Below are positions 24,928 to 33,300 of a DNA stretch of 64,000 bases, one piece after another. A model generated the notes under the pieces. It searched no databases and was not told the DNA's origin. It saw only the letters and a program-made list of their open reading frames with translations. The stretch comes from Flavobacterium beibuense (GTDB taxonomy: Bacteria > Bacteroidota > Bacteroidia > Flavobacteriales > Flavobacteriaceae): assembly GCF_004151245.1 (NCBI RefSeq), contig NZ_JUIW01000005.1, forward strand, positions 62,001-126,000, written 5' to 3'. How positions within the stretch are numbered: position 1 is the stretch's first letter; each line of letters begins with the position of its first letter. The position numbers and the translations under genes were made by a program.

Positions 24928-26106
24928 TTATTTGAAAGCCGCATGACCAGTAATATCAAGACCGGTTATTAAAAGGTGAATATCATGTGTTCCCTCATAA
25001 GTAATTACACTTTCAAGGTTCATCATATGTCGCATGATAGAATATTCTCCTGTAATACCCATACCGCCTAAAATCTGACGTGTTTCGCGGGCAATGTTAA
25101 GGGCCATATCCACATTGTTTCTTTTTGCCATAGAGATTTGTGCCGTTGTGGCTTTGCCTTCATTCCTTAAAACACCAAGCCTCCATGTTAGCAATTGTGC
25201 TTTGGTAATTTCGGTAATCATTTCGGCAAGTTTCTTTTGCTGAAGTTGTGTTGCGGCAATAGGTTTATCAAACTGAACACGCTCTTTTGCATAACGCAGT
25301 GCAGTGTCATAACAATCCATTGCGGCACCTATGGCACCCCAGGCAATTCCGTAACGGGCAGAGTCAAGGCATCCAAGCGGAGCACCAAGACCTGATTTAT
25401 TTGGTAATAGGTTTTCTTTAGGGACTTTTACATTGTCAAAAATAAGTTCACCGGTAGCCGATGCTCTTAATGACCATTTGTTGTGAGTTTCCGGAGTGGA
25501 GAATCCTTCCATACCACGCTCTACGATAAGACCGTGAATTCTTCCTGTTTCGTCTTTAGCCCAAACCACTGCAATATCAGCAAAGGGAGCATTAGAAATC
25601 CACATTTTAGCACCGTTTAAAAGATAATGGTCGCCCATATCCTTAAAGTTGGTTATCATGCCACCCGGGTTAGAGCCATAGTCTGGTTCTGTTAAACCAA
25701 AACAACCCATAAACTCACCCGAAGCAAGTTTTGGAAGGTATTTTTTGCGTTGCTCTTCGTTACCGTATTTCCATATCGGGTACATAACCAGTGATGACTG
25801 TACAGAAGCTGTAGAACGAACACCGCTGTCGCCGCGCTCAATTTCCTGCATGATAAGTCCGTAAGAAATCTGGTCAAGACCGGCACCGCCGTACTCTTCC
25901 GGAATGTAAGGGCCAAATGCGCCTATATCGGCAAGTCCCTGTATTATTTGTTTTGGGAATTCTGCCTTTTGGGCATAATCTTCAATTATTGGAGATACTT
26001 CGCGTTTTACCCATTCGCGGGCAGCATCGCGAACCATTTTATGTTCGTCTGTCAGTAACTCGTCAAGTAAATAGTAATCAGGAGCCTGAAATAAATCTGG
26101 TTTCAT
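24928..26106 (-). CDS. gcdH: Acyl-CoA dehydrogenase, glutaryl-CoA dehydrogenase type
   Basis: This 392-residue FAD enzyme probably oxidises and decarboxylates glutaryl-CoA to crotonyl-CoA in lysine/tryptophan breakdown. The N-terminal motif REWVKREVSPIIEDYAQ, substrate motif GCFGLTEPDYGSNPGGM, Arg-rich ATGELIFDNV and the C-terminal ITYEGTHDIHLLITG are present. The catalytic base would be Glu371, in the position used by glutaryl-CoA dehydrogenases. The sequence is more similar to GCDH than to short-chain acyl-CoA dehydrogenases, but a different short-chain substrate cannot be ruled out. It is a single-gene unit. Confidence 0.85.
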   Translation of the reverse strand: MKPDLFQAPDYYLLDELLTDEHKMVRDAAREWVKREVSPIIEDYAQKAEFPKQIIQGLADIGAFGPYIPEEYGGAGLDQISYGLIMQEIERGDSGVRSTASVQSSLVMYPIWKYGNEEQRKKYLPKLASGEFMGCFGLTEPDYGSNPGGMITNFKDMGDHYLLNGAKMWISNAPFADIAVVWAKDETGRIHGLIVERGMEGFSTPETHNKWSLRASATGELIFDNVKVPKENLLPNKSGLGAPLGCLDSARYGIAWGAIGAAMDCYDTALRYAKERVQFDKPIAATQLQQKKLAEMITEITKAQLLTWRLGVLRNEGKATTAQISMAKRNNVDMALNIARETRQILGGMGITGEYSIMRHMMNLESVITYEGTHDIHLLITGLDITGHAAFK

Positions 26107-26243
26107 TTATAACGTTTTAGTTGAAGGCAAAAGTAAACAAGAATTGTAACAAATCAAGAATAAAATGTTGTATTTTTTAGTTGACATATGGAAATACCTC
26201 ATTAAACTGTTATATATTGGTAAATCTTAAAACCAGCTAAAAT

Positions 26244-27032
26244 ATGAAACCATTATTAATTGCTTCAGCAACATTGTTAAGTGTTGCGCTTTATGCTCAG
26301 GATACGGCAATGGCAAACGTTGACAGTGCAAATGGCACTGTTGTAAATTACAGGCTTAATGAGCTTGTTGTGAGTGACGATACTCCCGAAGTTTTATTGG
26401 GTGAGCTTAACGGTAAGAAATCCAGAAAAGGGCAAACTATTAGTGCTGATAGTAAAGTTGCCTATTATTTTGAGAATACTACAGGTGAAGAAGGCGTTTA
26501 TCTTAAATCCATGCTTTTTAAAGTGGCTAAAGTAAAGCATAAAACTGAGGCGCGAATTAAAATATACAAAAAGCACGATTATGTGCAGGATACTTATCAT
26601 CCTAAGACAGGTGCTAAATTTTCCTATGCTACTTTTATACCGGGAGATCCTATTGCTACACAGGAAATAGTTGTTTTTCTTGAGCCCGGACAAAAAGGTG
26701 TTGTTGAGGTCGATTTAACGGAGTACAGTATAATGATGCCTGAGGAAGGACTGTTTTTAAGTCTCGAAGGCGTGGGATATTATGATGCTGCAGGAAAACC
26801 AGCAAAAATTACAGATCCCAAAGAAATGACCTGGATTGATTTTCATCCTACTACAACAGATAATTATTGCGGATGGATTAATCCCGTTGGAACCAATAGT
26901 TACTTTTGGAACAATATAAACAAACATCTTAAGGTAGATTATGAAGTTGTGTTTGAGCATAAACCATCTAAAAAAACTATTATGTCTCCTAACTTTGGGC
27001 TTAAGGTAATTATGCCGAAACTAAAGTTTTAA
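26244..27032 (+). CDS. Secreted hypothetical protein
   Basis: This 262-residue protein has a signal peptide (MKPLLIASATLLSVALYAQ). The mature part is beta-rich, with GVYLKSMLFKVAKVKHKTEARIKI split over one region and a Trp/Tyr-rich segment near PTTTDNYCGWINPVG. It is not recognised as a named domain, but the pattern of a jelly-roll-like carbohydrate-binding module or peptidase-associated domain common in Bacteroidota is possible. The gene is monocistronic and its last 12 bases overlap the convergent trmN6-like gene. Confidence 0.75.
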   Translation: MKPLLIASATLLSVALYAQDTAMANVDSANGTVVNYRLNELVVSDDTPEVLLGELNGKKSRKGQTISADSKVAYYFENTTGEEGVYLKSMLFKVAKVKHKTEARIKIYKKHDYVQDTYHPKTGAKFSYATFIPGDPIATQEIVVFLEPGQKGVVEVDLTEYSIMMPEEGLFLSLEGVGYYDAAGKPAKITDPKEMTWIDFHPTTTDNYCGWINPVGTNSYFWNNINKHLKVDYEVVFEHKPSKKTIMSPNFGLKVIMPKLKF

Positions 27033-27728
27033 ATAAAAATCTTTAGTAAGGGCAGTATATTCCGGAGTGTAGTGATGACGGGCTGTTTCTATAACGAGTT
27101 CATCAACAGCAGTTTCGGTTTGCAGTCGTATAAAGGCTAAAAGGCTTCTCTTGATTTCTGTTTCAGGGGTGCCTTTTACCCTTGTTATTTTGGCAGGGTA
27201 AAGCCCGAATTCAGCAGCAATAGCTTTAAATTTTTCTTCTTCCTTAAAAGCAATAATAACAGAAAAAATTCCGTTTTCAGACAGTAGGATGGCAGCAGCT
27301 TTAATAAGCTCTTCAAATGGCAGCGATTCGGTAAATCGTGCTTTGTCGCGCTGTTCGTTTCCTGAGCTGTAATTTTCGGTATAAAAAGGAGGGTTGGATA
27401 CAATAATATCATATTCCTCATCTTCCATTTCCTCTACAAACTCATCAAGCCCGGCATGATAACAAAACAGGCGGTCGCCCCATGGGCTTTCCTCAAAATT
27501 TTCTACAGCCTGTTCGTAGGCATCATCATCAATCTCAATAGCGTCAATCTGTTCTGCATGGCTGCGCTGTGCAAGCATCAGGGCTATAAGTCCGGTTCCG
27601 GCTCCTATGTCAAGTATGCTGAAAGGGTTGTTTACAACCGGTGTCCAGGCGCCAAGCAAAACACCATCGGTGCCCACTTTCATGGCACATTTATCCTGTT
27701 GTATGGTAAATTGCTTGAATTGGAACAT
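27021..27728 (-). CDS. trmN6: tRNA1(Val) (adenine37-N6)-methyltransferase
   Basis: This 235-residue SAM-dependent methyltransferase is YfiC/TrmN6-like. The N-terminus FQFKQFTIQQDKCAMKVGTD is characteristic; the SAM motif is ILDIGAGTGLIALMLAQ, and the N6-adenine methylation motif is NPPFY in DIIVSNPPFYTEN. It methylates A37 of tRNA-Val. It is encoded on the same strand as rimM and rpsP, about 60 bases downstream of rimM, and may be part of that transcript. Its 3' end overlaps the convergent hypothetical gene by 12 bases. Confidence 0.88.
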   Translation of the reverse strand: MFQFKQFTIQQDKCAMKVGTDGVLLGAWTPVVNNPFSILDIGAGTGLIALMLAQRSHAEQIDAIEIDDDAYEQAVENFEESPWGDRLFCYHAGLDEFVEEMEDEEYDIIVSNPPFYTENYSSGNEQRDKARFTESLPFEELIKAAAILLSENGIFSVIIAFKEEEKFKAIAAEFGLYPAKITRVKGTPETEIKRSLLAFIRLQTETAVDELVIETARHHYTPEYTALTKDFYLKL

Positions 27729-27788
27729 TTCTGTAGAAGGGAGATGTTAGATTTGAGTAATGAGATAAGATGTTTTAACCAAAAACAA

Positions 27789-28319
27789 TTAGCTGTTTAG
27801 GTATAGGTCTATCAGTCCTTCCGGAGTGTTAAGGATAATTTTTTTGTTTTCGCGGTCTACCTTCACGATAAAATCGTCTATCATAGGGATAAGGATCTCT
27901 ATATCGCCTTTAAGTATTTCAAAAAGCGGCTGAGCCGATGTGTCGTTAATGCCTACTATTTTACCAACATTGCCTAAACGCTGGTCTTCGGCATCAAAAC
28001 CTATTATTTCGTGAAAATAAAACTTATCACCTTCCAGTTCGGGTAGCATAGACAGTGGCAGGTATACTTCACAGCCTAAAATCTTTTCGGCTTCTTCCTC
28101 GCTGCTCACATCTTCAAAGCGTGTTCTTAAAAAGTCGCCTTTATGTAGTGAAGATGTTTCAATAAAAAATGGAACCAGGTGTTTGTTTATTTCAACAAAC
28201 ACTGATTCCATGTTTTCATACAAACCCGGCTCATCGGTATCTAAATAGATAAGGACTTCGCCTTTGTAACTGAATTTTTTGGCGATTTTGCCTAAATAGA
28301 AACAATCTTCTTTACGCAT
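27789..28319 (-). CDS. rimM: Ribosome maturation factor RimM
   Basis: This 176-residue protein assists maturation of the head of the 30S subunit by binding S19. The RimM N-terminal beta-barrel (CFYLGKIAKKFSYKGEVLI) and C-terminal PRC-like barrel (FYFHEIIGFDAEDQRLGNVG ... ILIPMIDDFIVKVD) are visible, and the length is typical. It lies 14 bases downstream of rpsP, the conserved rpsP-rimM order of bacteria, though trmD is not present next to it. Confidence 0.95.
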   Translation of the reverse strand: MRKEDCFYLGKIAKKFSYKGEVLIYLDTDEPGLYENMESVFVEINKHLVPFFIETSSLHKGDFLRTRFEDVSSEEEAEKILGCEVYLPLSMLPELEGDKFYFHEIIGFDAEDQRLGNVGKIVGINDTSAQPLFEILKGDIEILIPMIDDFIVKVDRENKKIILNTPEGLIDLYLNS

Positions 28320-28333
28320 AAATCGCAGTCAAA

Positions 28334-28888
28334 TTAAGCTTGGGTTTCTTCTGTGTTTTCTTCTGAAGTTGTATCAGCTTCAGCTACAGTCTCTTCGCTT
28401 TCAGCAGCAGCAGTTTCTTCAGCAGCGGCATCAGCTTCAGCTTGTTTAGCAGCAGCTATACGATCTTCGTTAACTTTTTTCTCTGCAGCAAGAGCTTTTG
28501 CTTTAGCATCAGCCTGAGCAGTAGAAAGTCCATTTTTCTTAGCGTCGATCTTAGTTTCTTTTTCTTCTAACCAAGCAGCTAGTTTAGCGTCAGCCTGTTC
28601 TTGTGTAAGTGCACCTTTACGTACACCTCCGTCAAGGTGGTGTTTAAGTAAAGCACCTTTGTAAGAAAGGATTGCTCTTGCAGTGTCAGTTGGCTGAGCA
28701 CCATCATGTAACCACTTAACAGCGCTATCAAGGTTTAGGTCGATAGTTGCAGGGTTAGTGTTTGGATTGTAAGTTCCTAGTTTTTCAAGGAATTTACCAT
28801 CTCTTTTAGCGCGTGAATCCGCAGCTACTACCCAGTAAAAAGGTTTACCTTTTTTACCGTGTCTTTGTAATCTGATTTTTACAGGCAT
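28334..28888 (-). CDS. rpsP: 30S ribosomal protein S16 with long C-terminal extension
   Basis: This 184-residue protein has residues 1-80 that match S16 (MPVKIRLQRHGKKGKPFYWV ... LGTYNPNTNP). The remaining 100 residues form a Lys/Ala/Glu-rich, probably helical and then acidic extension (ADAAAEETAAAESEETVAEA), typical of Bacteroidota S16 but absent from E. coli, where the protein is about 82 residues. It starts the rpsP-rimM(-trmN6) operon. A TATCTTTG promoter box lies about 50 bases upstream of the start. Confidence 0.95.
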   Translation of the reverse strand: MPVKIRLQRHGKKGKPFYWVVAADSRAKRDGKFLEKLGTYNPNTNPATIDLNLDSAVKWLHDGAQPTDTARAILSYKGALLKHHLDGGVRKGALTQEQADAKLAAWLEEKETKIDAKKNGLSTAQADAKAKALAAEKKVNEDRIAAAKQAEADAAAEETAAAESEETVAEADTTSEENTEETQA

Positions 28889-28936
28889 AATCTTTAGATT
28901 AAATGTGAGGTTCCCGACCTCTGTTAATTAAGGGTG

Positions 28937-28944
28937 CAAAGATA
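28937..28944 (-). promoter_or_regulatory. -7 promoter box of the rpsP operon
   Basis: The minus strand reads TATCTTTG, a match to the Bacteroidota TAnnTTTG box, 49 bases upstream of the rpsP start. A clear TTTG box 19-20 bases further upstream is not seen. Confidence 0.55.
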
Positions 28945-29122
28945 TAAAAGTTTAGGAGATAATTGTTTTAAAACTTATTTTTTATGATTTTTTGTTGGAT
29001 GAAAGCTCAAATTGTATACTTTTAACGCGATTTATTATATTTTAATTAGGATATATGTCATAAAAAACTATTTTTGTCGTTGTAAAAATTGATACACCAT
29101 TTCTTTAAGATATATTAATATA

Positions 29123-29593
29123 ATGAAAAAGATTTTATCACTATTAGTGCTATTGGTAACTTTTGCCTCATGTGAAGAAGACGTTAAGTTCAATAATCCT
29201 GCGGTTCAGGGTCTTAAAGACGATGAGCTGTGGAGGGCTGCACAGTATACCGCAACAAGAGAGACGGATAATTCCCTAACGATAGTTGCTACAAACGGTT
29301 TTGAAATCCTTACATTAAGAACTGCTTCGGTAGATCCGGGTGTTTATGACCTGGGTGTAAATGAGCAGAATAAGGCAACTTTCAGCGTTTCTGTAGATGG
29401 TATAGAGCAAAATTACCAGACAGGTACTGATTTAGGTGATGGGAAAATTGAGATAACTGTAGAAGATACTGATATTACTCAGGGCTTTATTACAGGTACG
29501 TTCCGTTTCAATGCAGTTGAAGACGACGGGACTGTTCTTAACTTCCGAAACGGTGTGTTTTACAGGGTTCCGATACAGCCAGTAGGTCAATAA
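29123..29593 (+). CDS. DUF6252-like lipoprotein
   Basis: This 156-residue lipoprotein has lipobox FASCEED (Cys17). The mature part is a small beta-rich domain with EDDELWRAAQYTAT near the start, IEITVEDTDITQGFITGTF, and FRNGVFYRVPI at the end, matching the DUF6252 family of flavobacterial lipoproteins. Function is unknown. It is a single gene followed directly by a terminator. Confidence 0.78.
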   Translation: MKKILSLLVLLVTFASCEEDVKFNNPAVQGLKDDELWRAAQYTATRETDNSLTIVATNGFEILTLRTASVDPGVYDLGVNEQNKATFSVSVDGIEQNYQTGTDLGDGKIEITVEDTDITQGFITGTFRFNAVEDDGTVLNFRNGVFYRVPIQPVGQ

Positions 29594-29603
29594 TAATATT
29601 AAG

Positions 29604-29625
29604 CCACCGTTAAGGTGGTTTTTTT
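29604..29625 (+). terminator. Terminator after the DUF6252 gene
   Basis: A short stem CCACC / GGTGG with a GTTAA loop is followed by seven T residues, eleven bases after the stop. Confidence 0.85.
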
Positions 29626-29669
29626 GTTTACAATAATTTTATATTAAAATTTTATTAAATATTGCATCT

Positions 29670-29702
29670 TTTGTTTTTTGAAGCCAAATAAGATTACATT
29701 TG
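29670..29702 (+). promoter_or_regulatory. Promoter of the RRM-protein gene
   Basis: TTTG at 29670-29673 and TACATTTG at 29695-29702, 21 bases apart, fit the Bacteroidota TTTG / TAnnTTTG pattern. The start codon is 35 bases downstream. Confidence 0.6.
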
Positions 29703-29736
29703 TATAAGCCTTATAAGGAACAAATAATTAATTTAT

Positions 29737-30108
29737 ATGAATATATTCGTTGGTAGCCTTCCTTTCACAGCAAAGGAAGCTGATTTAAGAGAGTCCTTTG
29801 AGGCTTATGGTTCAGTTGAGTCTGTAAAAATAATTACAGATAGAGAGACTGGAAGAAGTAAAGGTTTTGGCTTTGTAGAAATGCCGGACGAGGAAGAAGG
29901 TGCGGCTGCAATTGAAGGACTTAATGGTTCTGATTTTGGAGGTCGTAGCATTGTTGTGAATAAATCGGAGCCGAAGCCGCAAGGTGAACGCAGAAGTTTT
30001 AATAACAACCGTAGCGGTGGTTATGGTAACAACCGTGGCGGTGGTGACAGAGGAGGTTATAACCGTGGCGGTGGAGATCGTGGAGGTTATAATCGCGGTG
30101 GTTACTAA
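29737..30108 (+). CDS. RNA-binding protein with RRM and Gly-rich tail
   Basis: This 123-residue protein has one RNA recognition motif (about 1-80) with RNP2 NIFVGSLPF and RNP1 RSKGFGFVEM, followed by an RGG-like tail of NNRGGGDRGGYNRGGG repeats. Such proteins bind single-stranded RNA and, in bacteria, often act like cold-shock or RNA-chaperone proteins; RRM proteins of this form are common in Bacteroidota and cyanobacteria. A low-complexity tail suggests phase-separating or RNA-annealing behaviour. It has its own promoter and terminator. Confidence 0.92.
   Translation: MNIFVGSLPFTAKEADLRESFEAYGSVESVKIITDRETGRSKGFGFVEMPDEEEGAAAIEGLNGSDFGGRSIVVNKSEPKPQGERRSFNNNRSGGYGNNRGGGDRGGYNRGGGDRGGYNRGGY
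30031..30105 (+). repeat. In-frame 30-bp tandem repeat encoding the RGG tail
   Basis: Two 30-bp units (30031-30060 and 30061-30090) and a partial third encode NRGGGDRGGY-type units at the C-terminus of the RRM protein. Such a repeat can change copy number by slippage. Confidence 0.8.
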
Positions 30109-30130
30109 GATACGCTTTACTTTTTAATAC

Positions 30131-30158
30131 AAATCCCGGCTAATGCCGGGATTTTTTA
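30131..30158 (+). terminator. Terminator after the RRM-protein gene
   Basis: Arms AATCCCGGC and GCCGGGATT with a TAAT loop are followed by a T run. Confidence 0.9.
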
Positions 30159-30243
30159 TTTTATCGTTTTTACTTTAAAAACGGGACACGAGAGACTTAA
30201 TAACCGTTTGTTGAAAACATATATGCTGCACCCTTAAACAAGG

Positions 30244-30275
30244 TTTGTAGTTGAAGGGTAAAAACCTTAATTTTG
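30244..30275 (+). promoter_or_regulatory. Promoter of dnaE
   Basis: TTTG at 30244-30247, a 20-base spacer, then TAATTTTG at 30268-30275 gives a near-consensus Bacteroidota promoter about 56 bases before the dnaE start. Confidence 0.68.
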
Positions 30276-30330
30276 AAAAGTTGGCCGTAAGGCATTCCTT
30301 TTCTTTTAACCTCCAAATAATTAACCGGTT

Positions 30331-33300
30331 ATGTACCTGATTTTTGACACCGAAACCACCGGATTACCCAAGCGATGGGATGCGCCGCTTACCGATACCG
30401 ATAACTGGCCCCGCTGTATACAGATAGCGTGGCAGCTGCATGATGAGATGGGACAGCTTATAGAGCATCAGGATTATCTTATAAAACCTGAAGGCTTTAA
30501 TATACCTTATGATGCCGAACGTATACACGGTATTTCTACCGAGCTTGCTTTAGAGCAGGGTGTAGACCTGCAGGGTGTATTGGAGAAGTTTAATGAGGCT
30601 ATGGGTAAGGCCAAGTTTATAGTGGGACAAAATGTAGGGTTTGATGTTAATATTATGGGGTGTGAATTCCATAGGTTTACTATGGACAGCCCAATGGCAG
30701 GCATGCCTATACTGGATACCTGTACCGAGGTTACTGCAGAACTGCTTCAGATTCCCGGAGGTCGTGGAGGTAAATTTAAACTGCCGACACTAACCGAACT
30801 TCACGAATATCTTTTTGGAGAACCGTTTGCAGAAGCGCATAACGCTACGGCCGACGTTGAGGCTACTACACGCTGTTTTCTTGAGCTGGTAAAAAGAGAA
30901 GTCTTTACCAAAGAGGAACTGGATGTAGCGCCAACTTATTTTCATGATTTTAAAGAAAAGAACCCGCAGACCATACAGCTGATAGGGTTAAAGCATATAA
31001 ACCTTAAAGCGGCTTCGGCCGAAGTAAGGAAACGTCTTGAAAAGCTGAAAGGGGAAGAGGTTATAAAACCTGTATCGCCTGAGCTGAAACAGGACATGAA
31101 TGAGGTGGAGTTTGTGCACCTGCACAACCATACTCAATTTTCGGTACTGCAGTCTACCATTGCGGTGCCCGATTTGGTTAAGGCTGCAGCTAAATACAAA
31201 ATGCCTGCTGTTGCCATGACCGATCATGCCAACATGATGGGAGCGTTTCACTTTGTAAGTAATGTTCTTAATCATAACAAAGCAGCCGAAGCAAAAAACA
31301 AGGAACTTGTTGAAAAAGGGGAAGAACCTACCGAGGTGATTATGAAACCTATTGTAGGTTGTGAGTTTTTTGTTTGCGAAGATCATAAAGATAAAACCAG
31401 AAAAGATAACGGTTACCAGATAGTAATGCTTGCCAAGAACAAGAAGGGCTATCACAATCTGGCAAAAATGTCGTCTATAGCCTATACTGACGGGTTCTAT
31501 TATGTGCCAAGGATTGATAAGAGAGTTATCGAGAAGTATAAGGAAGATATCATGGTGCTTTCGGGTAACCTTTACGGGGAAATACCAAGTAAGGTACTTA
31601 ACGTGGGTGAAAACCAGGCAGAGGAAGCTTTGTTATGGTGGAAATCACAGTTTGGTGATGACTTCTATATAGAGCTGATGCGTCACGGTCAGGAAGACGA
31701 GAATCGTGTAAACGATACCCTTGTAAAACTGGCCCGAAAACATGAAGTAAAGCTAATAGCTACAAACAATACTTATTATGTAGATAAGGAAGATGCCCAC
31801 GCCCACGATATTTTATTGTGTGTTAAGGACGGGGAAAAACTGGCTACGCCAAAAGGACGCGGACGTGGTTTCCGTTATGGGCTTCCTAATAACGAATATT
31901 ACTTTAAGCCGGGCGATGAGATGAAAAAGCTCTTTGCCGACACTCCTGATGCCATAGTGAATATTCAGGAAATAGTGGATAAGGTAGAAACCTACTCGCT
32001 GTACCGTGATGTACTGTTGCCTAAGTTTGATATACCGGAAGAGTTTCTGGTTGCAGAGGATGAGCAGGATGGCGGTAAGCGTGGGGAAAACAAATTTTTG
32101 CGCCACCTTACTTATGTGGGGGCAGAAAAACGCTATGCCGAAATTACAGATGACATAAGGGAGAGGCTTGACTTTGAGCTTAAGACTATTGAAAATACCG
32201 GTTATCCGGGGTACTTTCTTATTGTACAGGATTTTATTGCCGAGGCACGAAACCTTGGGGTATCGGTAGGACCGGGCCGTGGTTCGGCAGCAGGATCGGC
32301 GGTTGCCTATTGTTTGGGTATTACCAATATCGACCCTATTGCCTACGATCTGCTATTTGAGCGTTTCCTTAATCCTGACCGTGTATCGATGCCCGATATT
32401 GATATCGACTTTGATGATGAGGGCAGAGGGCGCGTAATGGATTATGTAATCAATAAGTACGGGGCCAATCAGGTAGCGCAGATTATTACCTATGGTACCA
32501 TGGCGGCAAAATCGTCTATACGTGATACTGCAAGGGTACTCGATCTTCCGCTTTTTGAAGCCGATAAGATTGCTAAGCTTATCCCTAATATGAAGCTGGC
32601 TAAGATATTTAATCTTGATGCCAATGCGCTTAAGGGTGCACTTCGTTCGGATGAGTTTGAAAAAGTACAGGAGCTTTTGGGTCTTGCCGATGGGGAAGAC
32701 TTAGGAGCGGAAACCATTCAGCAGGCAAAAGTACTGGAAGGGTCGTTGCGTAATACGGGGATCCATGCCTGTGGTGTAATTATTACGCCCGATGATATTA
32801 CCAATTTCGTTCCGGTATCGGTAGCTAAGGATTCCGATCTGTATGTTACCCAGTTTGATAACTCGGTGGTAGAGAGTGCAGGACTACTGAAGATGGACTT
32901 CCTGGGGTTAAAGACCCTAACCCTGATAAAAGATACGGTTAAGCTTGTTAAGTACAAGCACAATATAGACCTAGACCCGGATAATTTCCCTATTGACGAT
33001 GTTAAGACGTATGAGCTTTTCCAGCGCGGTGAAACCGTAGGGGTGTTTCAGTACGAGTCGCCTGGTATGCAAAAGTACATGAAGGAACTTAAGCCTACCG
33101 TGTTTGCCGACCTTATTGCGATGAACGCATTGTACCGTCCGGGACCGCTGGAGTACATCCCTAGTTTCATTAGAAGGAAAAACGGAGAAGAGGAAATAAA
33201 GTATGACCTTGATGCCTGTGAAGAATACCTTAAGGAGACTTATGGTATTACCGTTTATCAGGAGCAGGTAATGCTACTGTCGCAAAAGCTGGCAGGCTTT

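Noticed and set aside
30031-30105. Tandem repeat considered as a CRISPR array
   Set aside because: The repeat is in frame, codes for Gly/Arg-rich protein, and has no spacers.
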